A DNA stretch of 36,962 nt from Bacteroidales bacterium (GTDB lineage: Bacteria > Bacteroidota > Bacteroidia > Bacteroidales > UBA932): assembly GCA_017471965.1 (NCBI GenBank), contig JAFURF010000019.1, positions 1 to 36,962 on the forward strand. The letters are read 5' to 3'. A model generated the notes under the pieces. It was given only the letters and a program-made list of their open reading frames with translations, did not search any database and was not told where the DNA came from. The translations under genes and the position numbers were made by a program. How positions within the stretch are numbered: the stretch's first letter is position 1; the number at the start of each line of letters is the position of its first letter. Below, one piece after another: positions 23,571-31,646 of the stretch.

Positions 23571-24944
23571 TCAGTCTGTGTTTGTCCCGTTATCGAGAAC
23601 CAGAATGTCGAAAGTCTTGCGGATTCCTTGATACAGGGATTCTACCGATATGGTTGCGCTGCCAGGGTTCATGAATCTGATGTTCATTCCATCTACTGAT
23701 GCTACATAAGTGTCTGAAGACAGGCATACGACGTCGCCGGAATATGCGTCTTCAGGTGACATCGTTATTCTGATCGGATTGGACTCTCCCGGGAATCGGA
23801 CTGCCAGAGGGTTGGCTTCCATGTCCTGGTCACCGAGTCTTATGTGTATGCCGGTGGCCCTCAATCTGATTCTCAATGATATTGATGCCGATACTTCATG
23901 GATGGTGTTTCTTGCCGATATGGTGCATTCCCCGCCGGTGTGGACGATAACGCATCCCTCCTGATTCACGGAGGCGATATCCTGTCTGTCTGATGACCAT
24001 ATGAGACGGGTGTCTTCCATGTCTTCGAAGACAGGGTGCAGAATATATGTCCCCTTTTCAGATATGTCCATCAGGTACCCCTCTTCAAACCACATGGCCG
24101 GATGGTCTATCTTTTCTCCCTGATTGATTGTCAGGGTCTTATGATAATCTGTGTCTAAGATGGACGTCACTGTGACATGGCCGGTCCTTGCCTCTGCCGT
24201 GTTTCTCAGTACTTCGAATGCAATCTTTTTTTCGTCAGTTCCGATATCGATCATTCTGATCCATGGGTCGTCCGTCGTTATGCTTACCTCTGTGTTGCTG
24301 AGATACAGGACATGCATGACTCCGCCGTCTCCGTCTATATGCACTTCGTCCTTCTCCAATGCGATGTACGGACTTGGTCCCTGGATTACCGTGACTTCGA
24401 CTGTCCGTTCTCCGCTCCTGAATACGACTTTTCCGGTTCTGTCTTCCTTTTCGAAACTTTGCGATACGCTAATGGTGACGGATTCCGGGCCGGTGCCTTC
24501 CTCCGGTGACACTTCGATCCATCCGCATGAACTTGCAGCAGTCCAGTTTTCGTAGCATTCGACGTCAGTCTTGAATATGGCGCCACGGTAGCCGCTATGG
24601 AACTGTGTTTCACTGACAGACAGGGTGTCTGAATGTTCCTGGGTTATATGGAGATGCGCCACGCTCTGGCCGCTCCGGAAATTGATGGTCCTTGTCCTTT
24701 CGTGACCGGGATTGGGATCAATGATGACAGACGCGTTTCCTCTGTCTTTTCTGATGCTGATCCAATGTGCCGTGTTGTCTGTCACCCAGTCTGCGGCTCC
24801 GTTTACCTTTATATCAAAGGTCCCTCCGTCCTTTGAGACCAGAATGTCGGCAGGCTCCACATCCAGACGTACGGTCTGATGCGTTCTTTCGCATCCTGTC
24901 AGGAACAGGAGTGCAATGATAGCGGTAATCAGGGTTCTCATCAT
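23571..24944 (-). CDS. Lipoprotein with BACON repeats and Ig-like domains
   Basis: 457 residues. A lipoprotein signal ends in the lipobox FLTGC (lipidated Cys18), so the protein is membrane-anchored outside the cytoplasm. Three BACON-type beta-sandwich repeats follow (about 25-102, 105-190, 195-275). They carry the usual WI....G.....I.......R.G.I.....V...I.Q pattern, for example WISIRKDRGNASVII and WIEVSPEEGTGPESVTISV. Two Big_2-like Ig domains occupy the rest (about 285-450; DIASVNQEG.CVI, VASVDGMNIRFMNPGSATISV). No catalytic domain is present. Such proteins usually bind glycans or act as spacers. It is transcribed divergently from the DUF4493/PCMD operon. Confidence 0.85.
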   Translation of the reverse strand: MMRTLITAIIALLFLTGCERTHQTVRLDVEPADILVSKDGGTFDIKVNGAADWVTDNTAHWISIRKDRGNASVIIDPNPGHERTRTINFRSGQSVAHLHITQEHSDTLSVSETQFHSGYRGAIFKTDVECYENWTAASSCGWIEVSPEEGTGPESVTISVSQSFEKEDRTGKVVFRSGERTVEVTVIQGPSPYIALEKDEVHIDGDGGVMHVLYLSNTEVSITTDDPWIRMIDIGTDEKKIAFEVLRNTAEARTGHVTVTSILDTDYHKTLTINQGEKIDHPAMWFEEGYLMDISEKGTYILHPVFEDMEDTRLIWSSDRQDIASVNQEGCVIVHTGGECTISARNTIHEVSASISLRIRLRATGIHIRLGDQDMEANPLAVRFPGESNPIRITMSPEDAYSGDVVCLSSDTYVASVDGMNIRFMNPGSATISVESLYQGIRKTFDILVLDNGTNTD

Positions 24945-24958
24945 TGTCTAATACGTTG

Positions 24959-24966
24959 CAAAGATA
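24959..24966 (-). promoter_or_regulatory. -7 promoter element for the BACON lipoprotein gene
   Basis: The minus strand reads TATCTTTG, a TAnnTTTG match 14 bp before the start codon. It would give a nearly leaderless transcript. It is 43 bp from the opposing -7 box of the operon at 25081. Confidence 0.5.
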
Positions 24967-24982
24967 TGGATAAATGGACTGA

Positions 24983-25016
24983 TTTGTGCGATTGTAAAGA
25001 AAAATTACTATTTTTG
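24983..25016 (+). promoter_or_regulatory. Promoter of the DUF4493/PCMD surface-protein operon
   Basis: TTTG (24983-24986), a 22-bp spacer and TATTTTTG (25009-25016) form a near-consensus Bacteroides promoter. The predicted leader to the ATG at 25081 is about 60 bases. No similar well-placed promoter was seen between the seven downstream genes. Confidence 0.55.
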
Positions 25017-25080
25017 CAGGGATTATCGCCTTTTTTGAATAGTGCGCTGATCGCCAGAATAAGATTTAACCGACCGAAAT

Positions 25081-25947
25081 ATGATGACTTTGCATACAGG
25101 TCATTTATGCTCGCTGATATTGTCGGCGATGCTTCTCATAACTGTATCATGTGTGAGATCAGAATCAATTGATACCCGGCCTCAGGAGGGCATGGGTAAG
25201 GTTGTGCTGAAGTCTGTCCAGTCGGTTTCCGAAACTGATGACTATAACTTCAGGTTTGTAGGAGTGGGAGATTACGGTACGTCTCCGTATTACCGGTTCA
25301 GTGAGGTCACCTGGCCGATGACATGGTACTACGGAATCTTTAGACTGCAGGCGGAAAGTTGCACTCTTGATGAGGCTGAGGAAGGGTATGGAAGACTTCG
25401 ATATGAAGGTATCGGTGAACCTTTCTCAATAATCAACGGGCAGACAGCGGCCGCATCTGTCGTCTGCTCGATAGCGAACTGCCGTGTGGACGTCACATTC
25501 AATGATAAGATGTTCTTGTCGTTCAATGACTTCAAACTTCAGGTGGAGTCCGTTCTGGCTCCGGTCTACGAATTTGATGAAGAAGGCGAACTCGTAGAGG
25601 TCAGGGGTGAACAGTTGCTTCGTACTCTTGACTTTACAGCGCTTTCAAAGGTAGGATATTACAATCTGCATGAAGATCCTGTTCTGTTGAAATATACCTT
25701 ATATGTAATGCTTGACGGAGCGTCGGAGTTCATCGAGCAGGTGAGCGGGTATTATACAGTAGGGGATTCGGATGTTCCTGCCGCTGTGGGACCGGCGGAT
25801 TTCGTCACTTTCAACGTGCAGTATGTCGGTGACGTGGCGGTTACTGATGACGTGAAGTTCATTATTGGAACTGATAGAAAGACTATGCCGAACGGCATCA
25901 CTGTCCCTGATTATGAGGGAAGCGGAACAGTAACGGAGGATAAGTAG
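25081..25947 (+). CDS. DUF4493-type lipoprotein, first gene of surface operon
   Basis: 288 residues. The signal ends in a lipobox-like ITVSC (Cys24), predicting a lipid anchor. A DUF4493-like pattern follows: a beta-strand start (GKVVLKSV), a Y/W-rich segment (TWPMTWYYGIFRLQAES), the SPYY..., G.PFSI..GQTAAASVVCSIANCRVDVTF segment, then further beta-strands. The VVC..ANC.V.V.F segment recurs in the genes at 30282 (LVCTPANCKVTIR) and 31647 (VTCKMQKIKFSVHF). No catalytic residues are recognised. The next gene starts 2 bp after its stop. The in-frame ATG at 25084 is an equally good start. Confidence 0.78.
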   Translation: MMTLHTGHLCSLILSAMLLITVSCVRSESIDTRPQEGMGKVVLKSVQSVSETDDYNFRFVGVGDYGTSPYYRFSEVTWPMTWYYGIFRLQAESCTLDEAEEGYGRLRYEGIGEPFSIINGQTAAASVVCSIANCRVDVTFNDKMFLSFNDFKLQVESVLAPVYEFDEEGELVEVRGEQLLRTLDFTALSKVGYYNLHEDPVLLKYTLYVMLDGASEFIEQVSGYYTVGDSDVPAAVGPADFVTFNVQYVGDVAVTDDVKFIIGTDRKTMPNGITVPDYEGSGTVTEDK

Positions 25948-25949
25948 AA

Positions 25950-27935
25950 ATGATGAAGATGTTTTCATATATTGTCCGTTTCCTGCTGATCATGTCGGTA
26001 GGGGCTTCATTGTCCTCATGCTCAGGAGTTGATTTTCCTGAAGGAAATGTTCGCGAAGAAAGGGACTATCCTGTTCTTCTTGCAACATCCGGTGTGGATA
26101 CCAGGATATCGATAGATGGTACGGCGATGGCATGGGATGAAGATGACTGCATCCATCTGACCGCTGTCGCAGAAGATGATGCCAGAGGTGAGGCGACACT
26201 CGCTTTTTATAACTATCTCACTGAGGGCGACAGGCATGCAGCCTCCTTTTCCGGTTTCGTGACCATGAATTCTGTTCCTAAGGAATGCTATTTCGTCTAC
26301 CCTCAGAGCAGTTTCAGTTCTGTCGATCCCGATTCAGGGGTACTTACTCTTTATTACAATAACCAGAGCGGTGAGCATGAGCCGGTTCTGTATGCTGTAA
26401 CTGAATATTCCGAGAGCGGTGTCAATGAGACTCTGACTCATGTCGGGGCCATGCTGGAGATTGATGTTGCCATGGAAGGGGTGTCCCAGATCACCTTCGT
26501 CGGAAACTGTCTGGAAAAACTCTCTCCGGTATATGTGGATACAGGGTCCGGAGAGGTGACCGTCGCGTCGGAATCCAGTTACAATGTGCAGATAACCGTG
26601 CCTGTACAGAGCGAAGGAAAGACATACATTGCAGTACCTCCGGTAAATATGAAGAAGGGTTTTTCTCTGATATGTTCCAACGCGGATGCATCAGCGAGCA
26701 TGATACGTACTTTCAGTACAGATGGAGGATTGTCCGACGGATATGATTTCTCTGCCAAGGTAGGACAGGTTATTCCAGTCTCATTGACGGGAAACCTTGT
26801 CGGATATTCGGTGATGTCATCGGATCCGGAGATTGAGCATGTCAGGTCCAACGGTCTGCTCACGGGAACGTCTGTAAAGTTCAGCATGAGCAAGAAGGGA
26901 GCCTCGGACAAGATCATCGAGGAGTGGGGAGCGAATCTTATCAGGAAACGCAACCCTCTGGACCCGGAATCGAAGGATGTTGTGGTAAGGACTGTATCAA
27001 ACACAAATGAGAACCCTATAGTTTCAGGGGCGGATGTGGAAATGACAAAGGTGGGGAACTGGCATGTGCTTCCTGCCGGAGATTATACTTTCGCACCATA
27101 TTACAAGATTTACGGGCAGATGGTCTCACTCCCATCAAAAGATGTCGTTGTGACTGATCCCGGCATTTCGCTGACCATCGGTGGACGTACTTCGTATGAC
27201 AAGTATCTTGCGGGCGATGTGGCCGGTGCGAACGGTCATGCCAATACCATGATCCAGGATGTGACAGTTACTGCAAACGTGGACCTTAGCATCATTACCG
27301 GGTATTCTGCGACTCTTGACGGTAACGACATGGAGGCCGCCACAGTCACTTCCGGTACATCTGTCGTCGCTTCATATGGAGACCTGACCGGAACTTCCTT
27401 CAAGGCATACCCTATGACGGCGGTCATGAAGGTTGGTGAAATCACGGTGACGGCGCAAAAGACATTCCATATAACGGGCCTTCCGTATGAGGCGGACTTC
27501 ACTGTGGGTAACCCTTTCAACTGGACAGAAACTGCAGCATGGAACAATGTGAACGGAACGATGAAGTATAGTGACGGACGAGTCAATTTCCCGGCGAATT
27601 CCACTGCTTCGATACGGACACCGGCGTATTATATCCCTGCCGGGTCGATAAATGTGGTGACATCGGTAGATGCCTGTTCAAATGCGACACAAGATGGAAA
27701 CAGGACGATATCCATATTGAGTTGCCCTGAGACGCAGGGTTCGACCGCGGGAACTGCGACAGTCGTGGCATCATATCACTTAGGATTTGCAAGCGGCTTT
27801 GGAAAGAAAGGGTATACGTCATGCTCTACGGTTTTCACCCTGTCCGGAGAGTCTCCATGCCTTATGTATACCTCTACCACCTCTCTGCTCTGTCAGATCG
27901 GTTTCTTTATGGCTAAAATAGAATACTCTGAATAA
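25950..27935 (+). CDS. Fimbrillin-like lipoprotein
   Basis: 661 residues. The lipobox LSSC (Cys24) predicts a lipoprotein. Residues about 40-280 follow the fimbrillin-family plan: a start such as VLLATSGVDTRISIDGTAMAWDEDDCI, then AASFSGFVTM, CYFVYPQSS, LTHVGAMLEIDV and TYIAVPPVNMKKGFSLI. A central Ig-like region (about 290-510) and a C-terminal jelly-roll-like segment (about 515-661, starting FTVGNPFNWTETAAWNN) follow. Fimbrillin relatives build or cap surface fimbriae (FimA/Mfa1 types), but the size and extra domains suggest a tip or accessory component. It overlaps the next gene by one base (TAATG). Confidence 0.75.
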   Translation: MMKMFSYIVRFLLIMSVGASLSSCSGVDFPEGNVREERDYPVLLATSGVDTRISIDGTAMAWDEDDCIHLTAVAEDDARGEATLAFYNYLTEGDRHAASFSGFVTMNSVPKECYFVYPQSSFSSVDPDSGVLTLYYNNQSGEHEPVLYAVTEYSESGVNETLTHVGAMLEIDVAMEGVSQITFVGNCLEKLSPVYVDTGSGEVTVASESSYNVQITVPVQSEGKTYIAVPPVNMKKGFSLICSNADASASMIRTFSTDGGLSDGYDFSAKVGQVIPVSLTGNLVGYSVMSSDPEIEHVRSNGLLTGTSVKFSMSKKGASDKIIEEWGANLIRKRNPLDPESKDVVVRTVSNTNENPIVSGADVEMTKVGNWHVLPAGDYTFAPYYKIYGQMVSLPSKDVVVTDPGISLTIGGRTSYDKYLAGDVAGANGHANTMIQDVTVTANVDLSIITGYSATLDGNDMEAATVTSGTSVVASYGDLTGTSFKAYPMTAVMKVGEITVTAQKTFHITGLPYEADFTVGNPFNWTETAAWNNVNGTMKYSDGRVNFPANSTASIRTPAYYIPAGSINVVTSVDACSNATQDGNRTISILSCPETQGSTAGTATVVASYHLGFASGFGKKGYTSCSTVFTLSGESPCLMYTSTTSLLCQIGFFMAKIEYSE

Positions 27936-30274
27936 TGAATACAAACATCATCATAATGAAAACTTTTAGATTTTTACCAATTCTGTTGACAGTTCTCCTG
28001 TCATCGTGCGTACGGGGCGTCGTCGACGAGAATCCTTACGGACCTGAGGGAGAAGGAATCGTCAAGATCGCCCTTTCTGTCGATGATGAGTTGCAGATAG
28101 TGCAGTCCAAGGCAGATGCCCTGGATGCCTCTCTTGTTCCTCATGCAGACAGCGTCAGGATAGATCTGTACAGATTCAAGAAAAGAAATGAAATGGCCCA
28201 GAAGGAGACCTGGAACCGTATTTATTTCGACAAGTATGAGAATGCAAAGGATGCCGTTCTGCGGGTAAATGCCGGACAGTATATGCTTCTGGCCTTTCAC
28301 GGTGACTCTACCGCCTGCGGTTTTGACAAGCCGTATTTCCTTGCAAAGGAGGAGTTCGTTGTCGATGGAGGACTTACAGAGACCGGTGAGCCGGTCGTGA
28401 CTACCGTTGAAACTGAAGTGAAGGTTTCCAATGTCAGGATTTCCGTGAACTTTGATGAGACCGTTCCGGGATCATACTATGATTATTTCGTCCGTTTTGC
28501 CAGAATCGATACCAGCGCTACGGCGGGAAATTCTGCGAACAAGAAATACAGACAGATATTGAGGTACCGTATGGATGAGACAAGGGACGCATACATGATG
28601 CCGACAGACAGTCTCCAGATCCAGTTCATGGCTCAGCATGAATATGCGGACGATGAATCCTGGAAGTTCGTCACTTTGGATACGATTGCTGTAAAAGGAA
28701 ACGATCATGTGACAGTAAATGTTAAGGTGACAGATCCGCGTTACGGCAAACTCGGTGTGACCATCGTGACCGATGACAATATCGTCAAGGAAGTGACTGA
28801 CATCGAGATACCTGAAACATGGGCTCCTCAGGACGCTCCGCAGATCGTTGCTGCAGGATTCCCTGACGGAGAGCATGCTGTGGTGGAAGGCGACGCTACC
28901 GGAAACGGCGCCACCATCTCTGTTGTGGCAAGGGGAGGCCTGAAGAACCTTTTCTTTACAGTCAATGATTCTGCAGAAGGCTATCTGCAGACGGCCGGAT
29001 TCGACCTTCCGACTGGCCAGGAGATCGACTTCGTCAATCCTGGTGCATACCAGAGTCATCTTGCAAAACTTGAGGCTGCGGGATTCAGATGGCAGAAGGA
29101 AAAGGACCTCAACGGCTCCAGGGAACTGACCTATATCACCATGACAGATTTCTTCAAGGCCATCAACGAGAAGAATCCGTCTCTTTCGGTCAAGCGTTCT
29201 CTCGCCACTTTCCAGGTGAGGGCCATCGATGAAGTCGGAAAGGAGACCGTACTGGATCTCACTGCCTCAGCGTATCCTGTCACTCAGGAACTTTCAATTC
29301 CTGAAGGAAAGGCATGGGCTACCAGGATCGTTTCTCCGGAACTGAAAGTGACCAAAGGAGTGAGCAGCCTTTTTGAACTCCAGATGAGTACGGACGGAGT
29401 GAACTGGACCGAGGACTACAGAACTTTTGTTTCTGCTGACAATTCTGTGCTTGATTTCGGAACTCTCGATGTGGAGCCTGATACGAAATATTGGTTCAGG
29501 ACAGTATATAACAACAATCCTAACCTGATTTCAAATGTGGTGGAAGTCACCACGGAGAAGATCCTTCAGGTAGGAAACCCTGGATTTGAAGAGTACCATA
29601 CGACTATCATGCATGTTTCTCCTTTAGGATGGCTGTATGATTATGACAGGGAATGGTATCTTCCTTATAATGAGGGTGAGACAGACCCTTGGTGGGCAGT
29701 CAACAGTAAGAAGACGATGCCTGACGGCCATACGGCATGGACATCGAACTTCTGCAAGAATTTCCCATGTACAGCGTATTCTGTCGATGCTCATGGCGGA
29801 GAGAAATCCGCTATGGTCTATACAGTGAACGTCGGTAGCGCCAATACGGATGATACCGCTGTAGGTACCAGTGTCCCTGGAGAGATATGGATAGGGACCG
29901 CGGATGACAGCGGCAATCATGTGACAGACGGTCATGCATTTGCCAGCCGTCCTTCATCTGTGAAGTTCTGGTATAAGTATGTACCGAATGCTTCAGAGTC
30001 GTTCGCTGTGTATGTGGTGCTCAAGGACGCGTCGGGTGCTGAAATCGCGAGAACAGAGAAACTTGACGGCAAGGCGGCATCAGCGTGGACTCAGTGCGAG
30101 ATGCCGATCGTATATTCGAATACTATGGCAAAGGCTGCAAGCATCTACATATGCTTCAAGTCATGTGTGAGTGGCGGTGTGAAGACCGGACAGAGCATGG
30201 AGATTGCCGGAAAAGAGCAGACCGTACATTATGGCTCGACATTGAAGATAGATGATGTTGAATTGACCTATTGA
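27935..30274 (+). CDS. DUF4493 / fn3-like / PCMD-like surface lipoprotein
   Basis: 779 residues. The start overlaps the previous stop by one base; an in-frame ATG at 27956 (MKTFRFLPI) gives an equally good lipoprotein signal ending LLSSC. Residues about 40-250 are DUF4493-like, with the GQYMLLAFHGD and FLAKEEFVVDGG segments. A long beta-rich middle follows, then an fn3-like domain (about 455-540; FELQMSTDGVNWTEDYRTF, DTKYWFRTVYNN). The C-terminal about 545-779 resembles PCMD (putative carbohydrate metabolism domain), with NPGFEEY, ASRPSSVKFWYKYVPN and GSTLKIDDVELTY. The predicted role is a surface-exposed glycan-binding or structural protein; no enzyme active site was seen. Confidence 0.75.
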   Translation: MNTNIIIMKTFRFLPILLTVLLSSCVRGVVDENPYGPEGEGIVKIALSVDDELQIVQSKADALDASLVPHADSVRIDLYRFKKRNEMAQKETWNRIYFDKYENAKDAVLRVNAGQYMLLAFHGDSTACGFDKPYFLAKEEFVVDGGLTETGEPVVTTVETEVKVSNVRISVNFDETVPGSYYDYFVRFARIDTSATAGNSANKKYRQILRYRMDETRDAYMMPTDSLQIQFMAQHEYADDESWKFVTLDTIAVKGNDHVTVNVKVTDPRYGKLGVTIVTDDNIVKEVTDIEIPETWAPQDAPQIVAAGFPDGEHAVVEGDATGNGATISVVARGGLKNLFFTVNDSAEGYLQTAGFDLPTGQEIDFVNPGAYQSHLAKLEAAGFRWQKEKDLNGSRELTYITMTDFFKAINEKNPSLSVKRSLATFQVRAIDEVGKETVLDLTASAYPVTQELSIPEGKAWATRIVSPELKVTKGVSSLFELQMSTDGVNWTEDYRTFVSADNSVLDFGTLDVEPDTKYWFRTVYNNNPNLISNVVEVTTEKILQVGNPGFEEYHTTIMHVSPLGWLYDYDREWYLPYNEGETDPWWAVNSKKTMPDGHTAWTSNFCKNFPCTAYSVDAHGGEKSAMVYTVNVGSANTDDTAVGTSVPGEIWIGTADDSGNHVTDGHAFASRPSSVKFWYKYVPNASESFAVYVVLKDASGAEIARTEKLDGKAASAWTQCEMPIVYSNTMAKAASIYICFKSCVSGGVKTGQSMEIAGKEQTVHYGSTLKIDDVELTY

Positions 30275-30281
30275 TAAGAAA

Positions 30282-31619
30282 ATGAAAAGAAATATATATA
30301 TGAAAAGATTGTTTTTCCTTGCAGCATTGTCTGCAATGTGTCTTGCTTCATGCAGACAGGTGGATATAGAAGTAGAGCAGACTACGGGAACACTGGCCCT
30401 AAGTGTCTCAAACAAGACCGATTATGTGACAATAGTGTCCAAGGCTGGTTCAGACACGGAAAATGGTGCCATTGACTATACCAATACCGCTGACTATGAT
30501 GTGGTCATCGACGGTCCTACCAGACTTGACATGAAGTACAGTCAGTTTTCGGGTCAGGTTACAGAACTCGGTTCCGGCAACTATACTATAACTGTTACTT
30601 CTCCAAAGACTCATCCTGCTGCCTTTGACCAGCCGATATATCAGGCTTTTGAGGAGTTTGTGATCAAGGCCGGTGAGGTGACCCCTCTTGACCTTGTCTG
30701 CACTCCTGCAAACTGCAAGGTGACCATCCGTCTTTCTCCGAATTTCGTGAAGGAACTTGCTACTTACGAGGTTGCCGTGAACAATGGTCTGGCAGACCCT
30801 CTTGTCTGGACAAAGAATTCACAGACCAATGACTTTGCAGCCGGCTCAGTGGATGAAGACGGCTACCTTGTAAGCACCAAGGCCGGTTATTTCCTTCCTC
30901 GAGGACTGGAGATATTTGTAAAGGGCCATAGAAGCACAGATGATACAGAGGCTACCGCTCAACTTTTCATCGAGAATCCGCAGCCTGCAGAGCATCATAT
31001 CATCAACCTTGATGCAGATGTGACAGGTCAGATCGGCGGCATTACCATAAAGGTCATCGACACATTCAATCCTGTGAATGAAGACATCAAGATCGACGGC
31101 TTTGAGGATCAGTATGTTGACCGTCCTGATTTCGGAGACGGCGATGATGAAGAGGAGGTTCAGGCAAAGAACGAGATCATCTGGGAGGAAAACAAGACCT
31201 TCGAGGACTACGCCATCAGTTCTGATTCGCAGATATCGATGACCATCTCTATGCCAAAGGGTATTGCATCGTTCGTCGTAAAGGTGGATCACGCTGATTT
31301 CCAGAACGCTCTGACCATGTTTACAGGAGATCTTGACGGTGACGGCAAGAAGGAGACATATATCGACCTTATCAACGATACGGCATTCGCTACCAATATC
31401 CTGAATGTCAATGGAGGTGATACACTCCCTACCGGTGACAGAGTAAAAGACCAGACGGAACTTGTCTTTGATCTGACATGCTTTGTTCCGCTTTTGTGTG
31501 ATACCGCTCCTGGTCAGACGATTCCGTTCATTCTTGAGGCGTATGATGTAGAGGGTACACCACTCCTGGTTCTAGGAGATTTCCCTAGAATCACCCTTAT
31601 CACACCTGCAGGAAATTAA
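30282..31619 (+). CDS. DUF4493 lipoprotein with a DxDxDG loop
   Basis: 445 residues from 30282; the ATG at 30300 (MKRLFFLAAL) is an alternative that fits the signal peptide as well. The lipobox CLASC gives Cys24. Residues about 35-190 are a clear DUF4493 domain (GTLALSVSN, PIYQAFEEFVIKAGEV, LVCTPANCKVTI). The second half is a beta-rich, acidic region (VDRPDFGDGDDEEEVQ) and contains DLDGDGKKE from residue 350, a calcium-type DxDxDG loop as in EF-hand or dockerin-like sites. It lacks a PCMD domain, unlike its neighbours. It lies 7 bp after the previous gene, in the same transcription unit. Confidence 0.75.
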   Translation: MKRNIYMKRLFFLAALSAMCLASCRQVDIEVEQTTGTLALSVSNKTDYVTIVSKAGSDTENGAIDYTNTADYDVVIDGPTRLDMKYSQFSGQVTELGSGNYTITVTSPKTHPAAFDQPIYQAFEEFVIKAGEVTPLDLVCTPANCKVTIRLSPNFVKELATYEVAVNNGLADPLVWTKNSQTNDFAAGSVDEDGYLVSTKAGYFLPRGLEIFVKGHRSTDDTEATAQLFIENPQPAEHHIINLDADVTGQIGGITIKVIDTFNPVNEDIKIDGFEDQYVDRPDFGDGDDEEEVQAKNEIIWEENKTFEDYAISSDSQISMTISMPKGIASFVVKVDHADFQNALTMFTGDLDGDGKKETYIDLINDTAFATNILNVNGGDTLPTGDRVKDQTELVFDLTCFVPLLCDTAPGQTIPFILEAYDVEGTPLLVLGDFPRITLITPAGN

Positions 31620-31646
31620 TCCATCCCTTTTAAATGACAACGGAAA

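Noticed and set aside
28472-29059. 195-codon minus-strand frame
   Set aside because: It is antisense within the 27935-30274 DUF4493/PCMD gene and has no recognisable motif.
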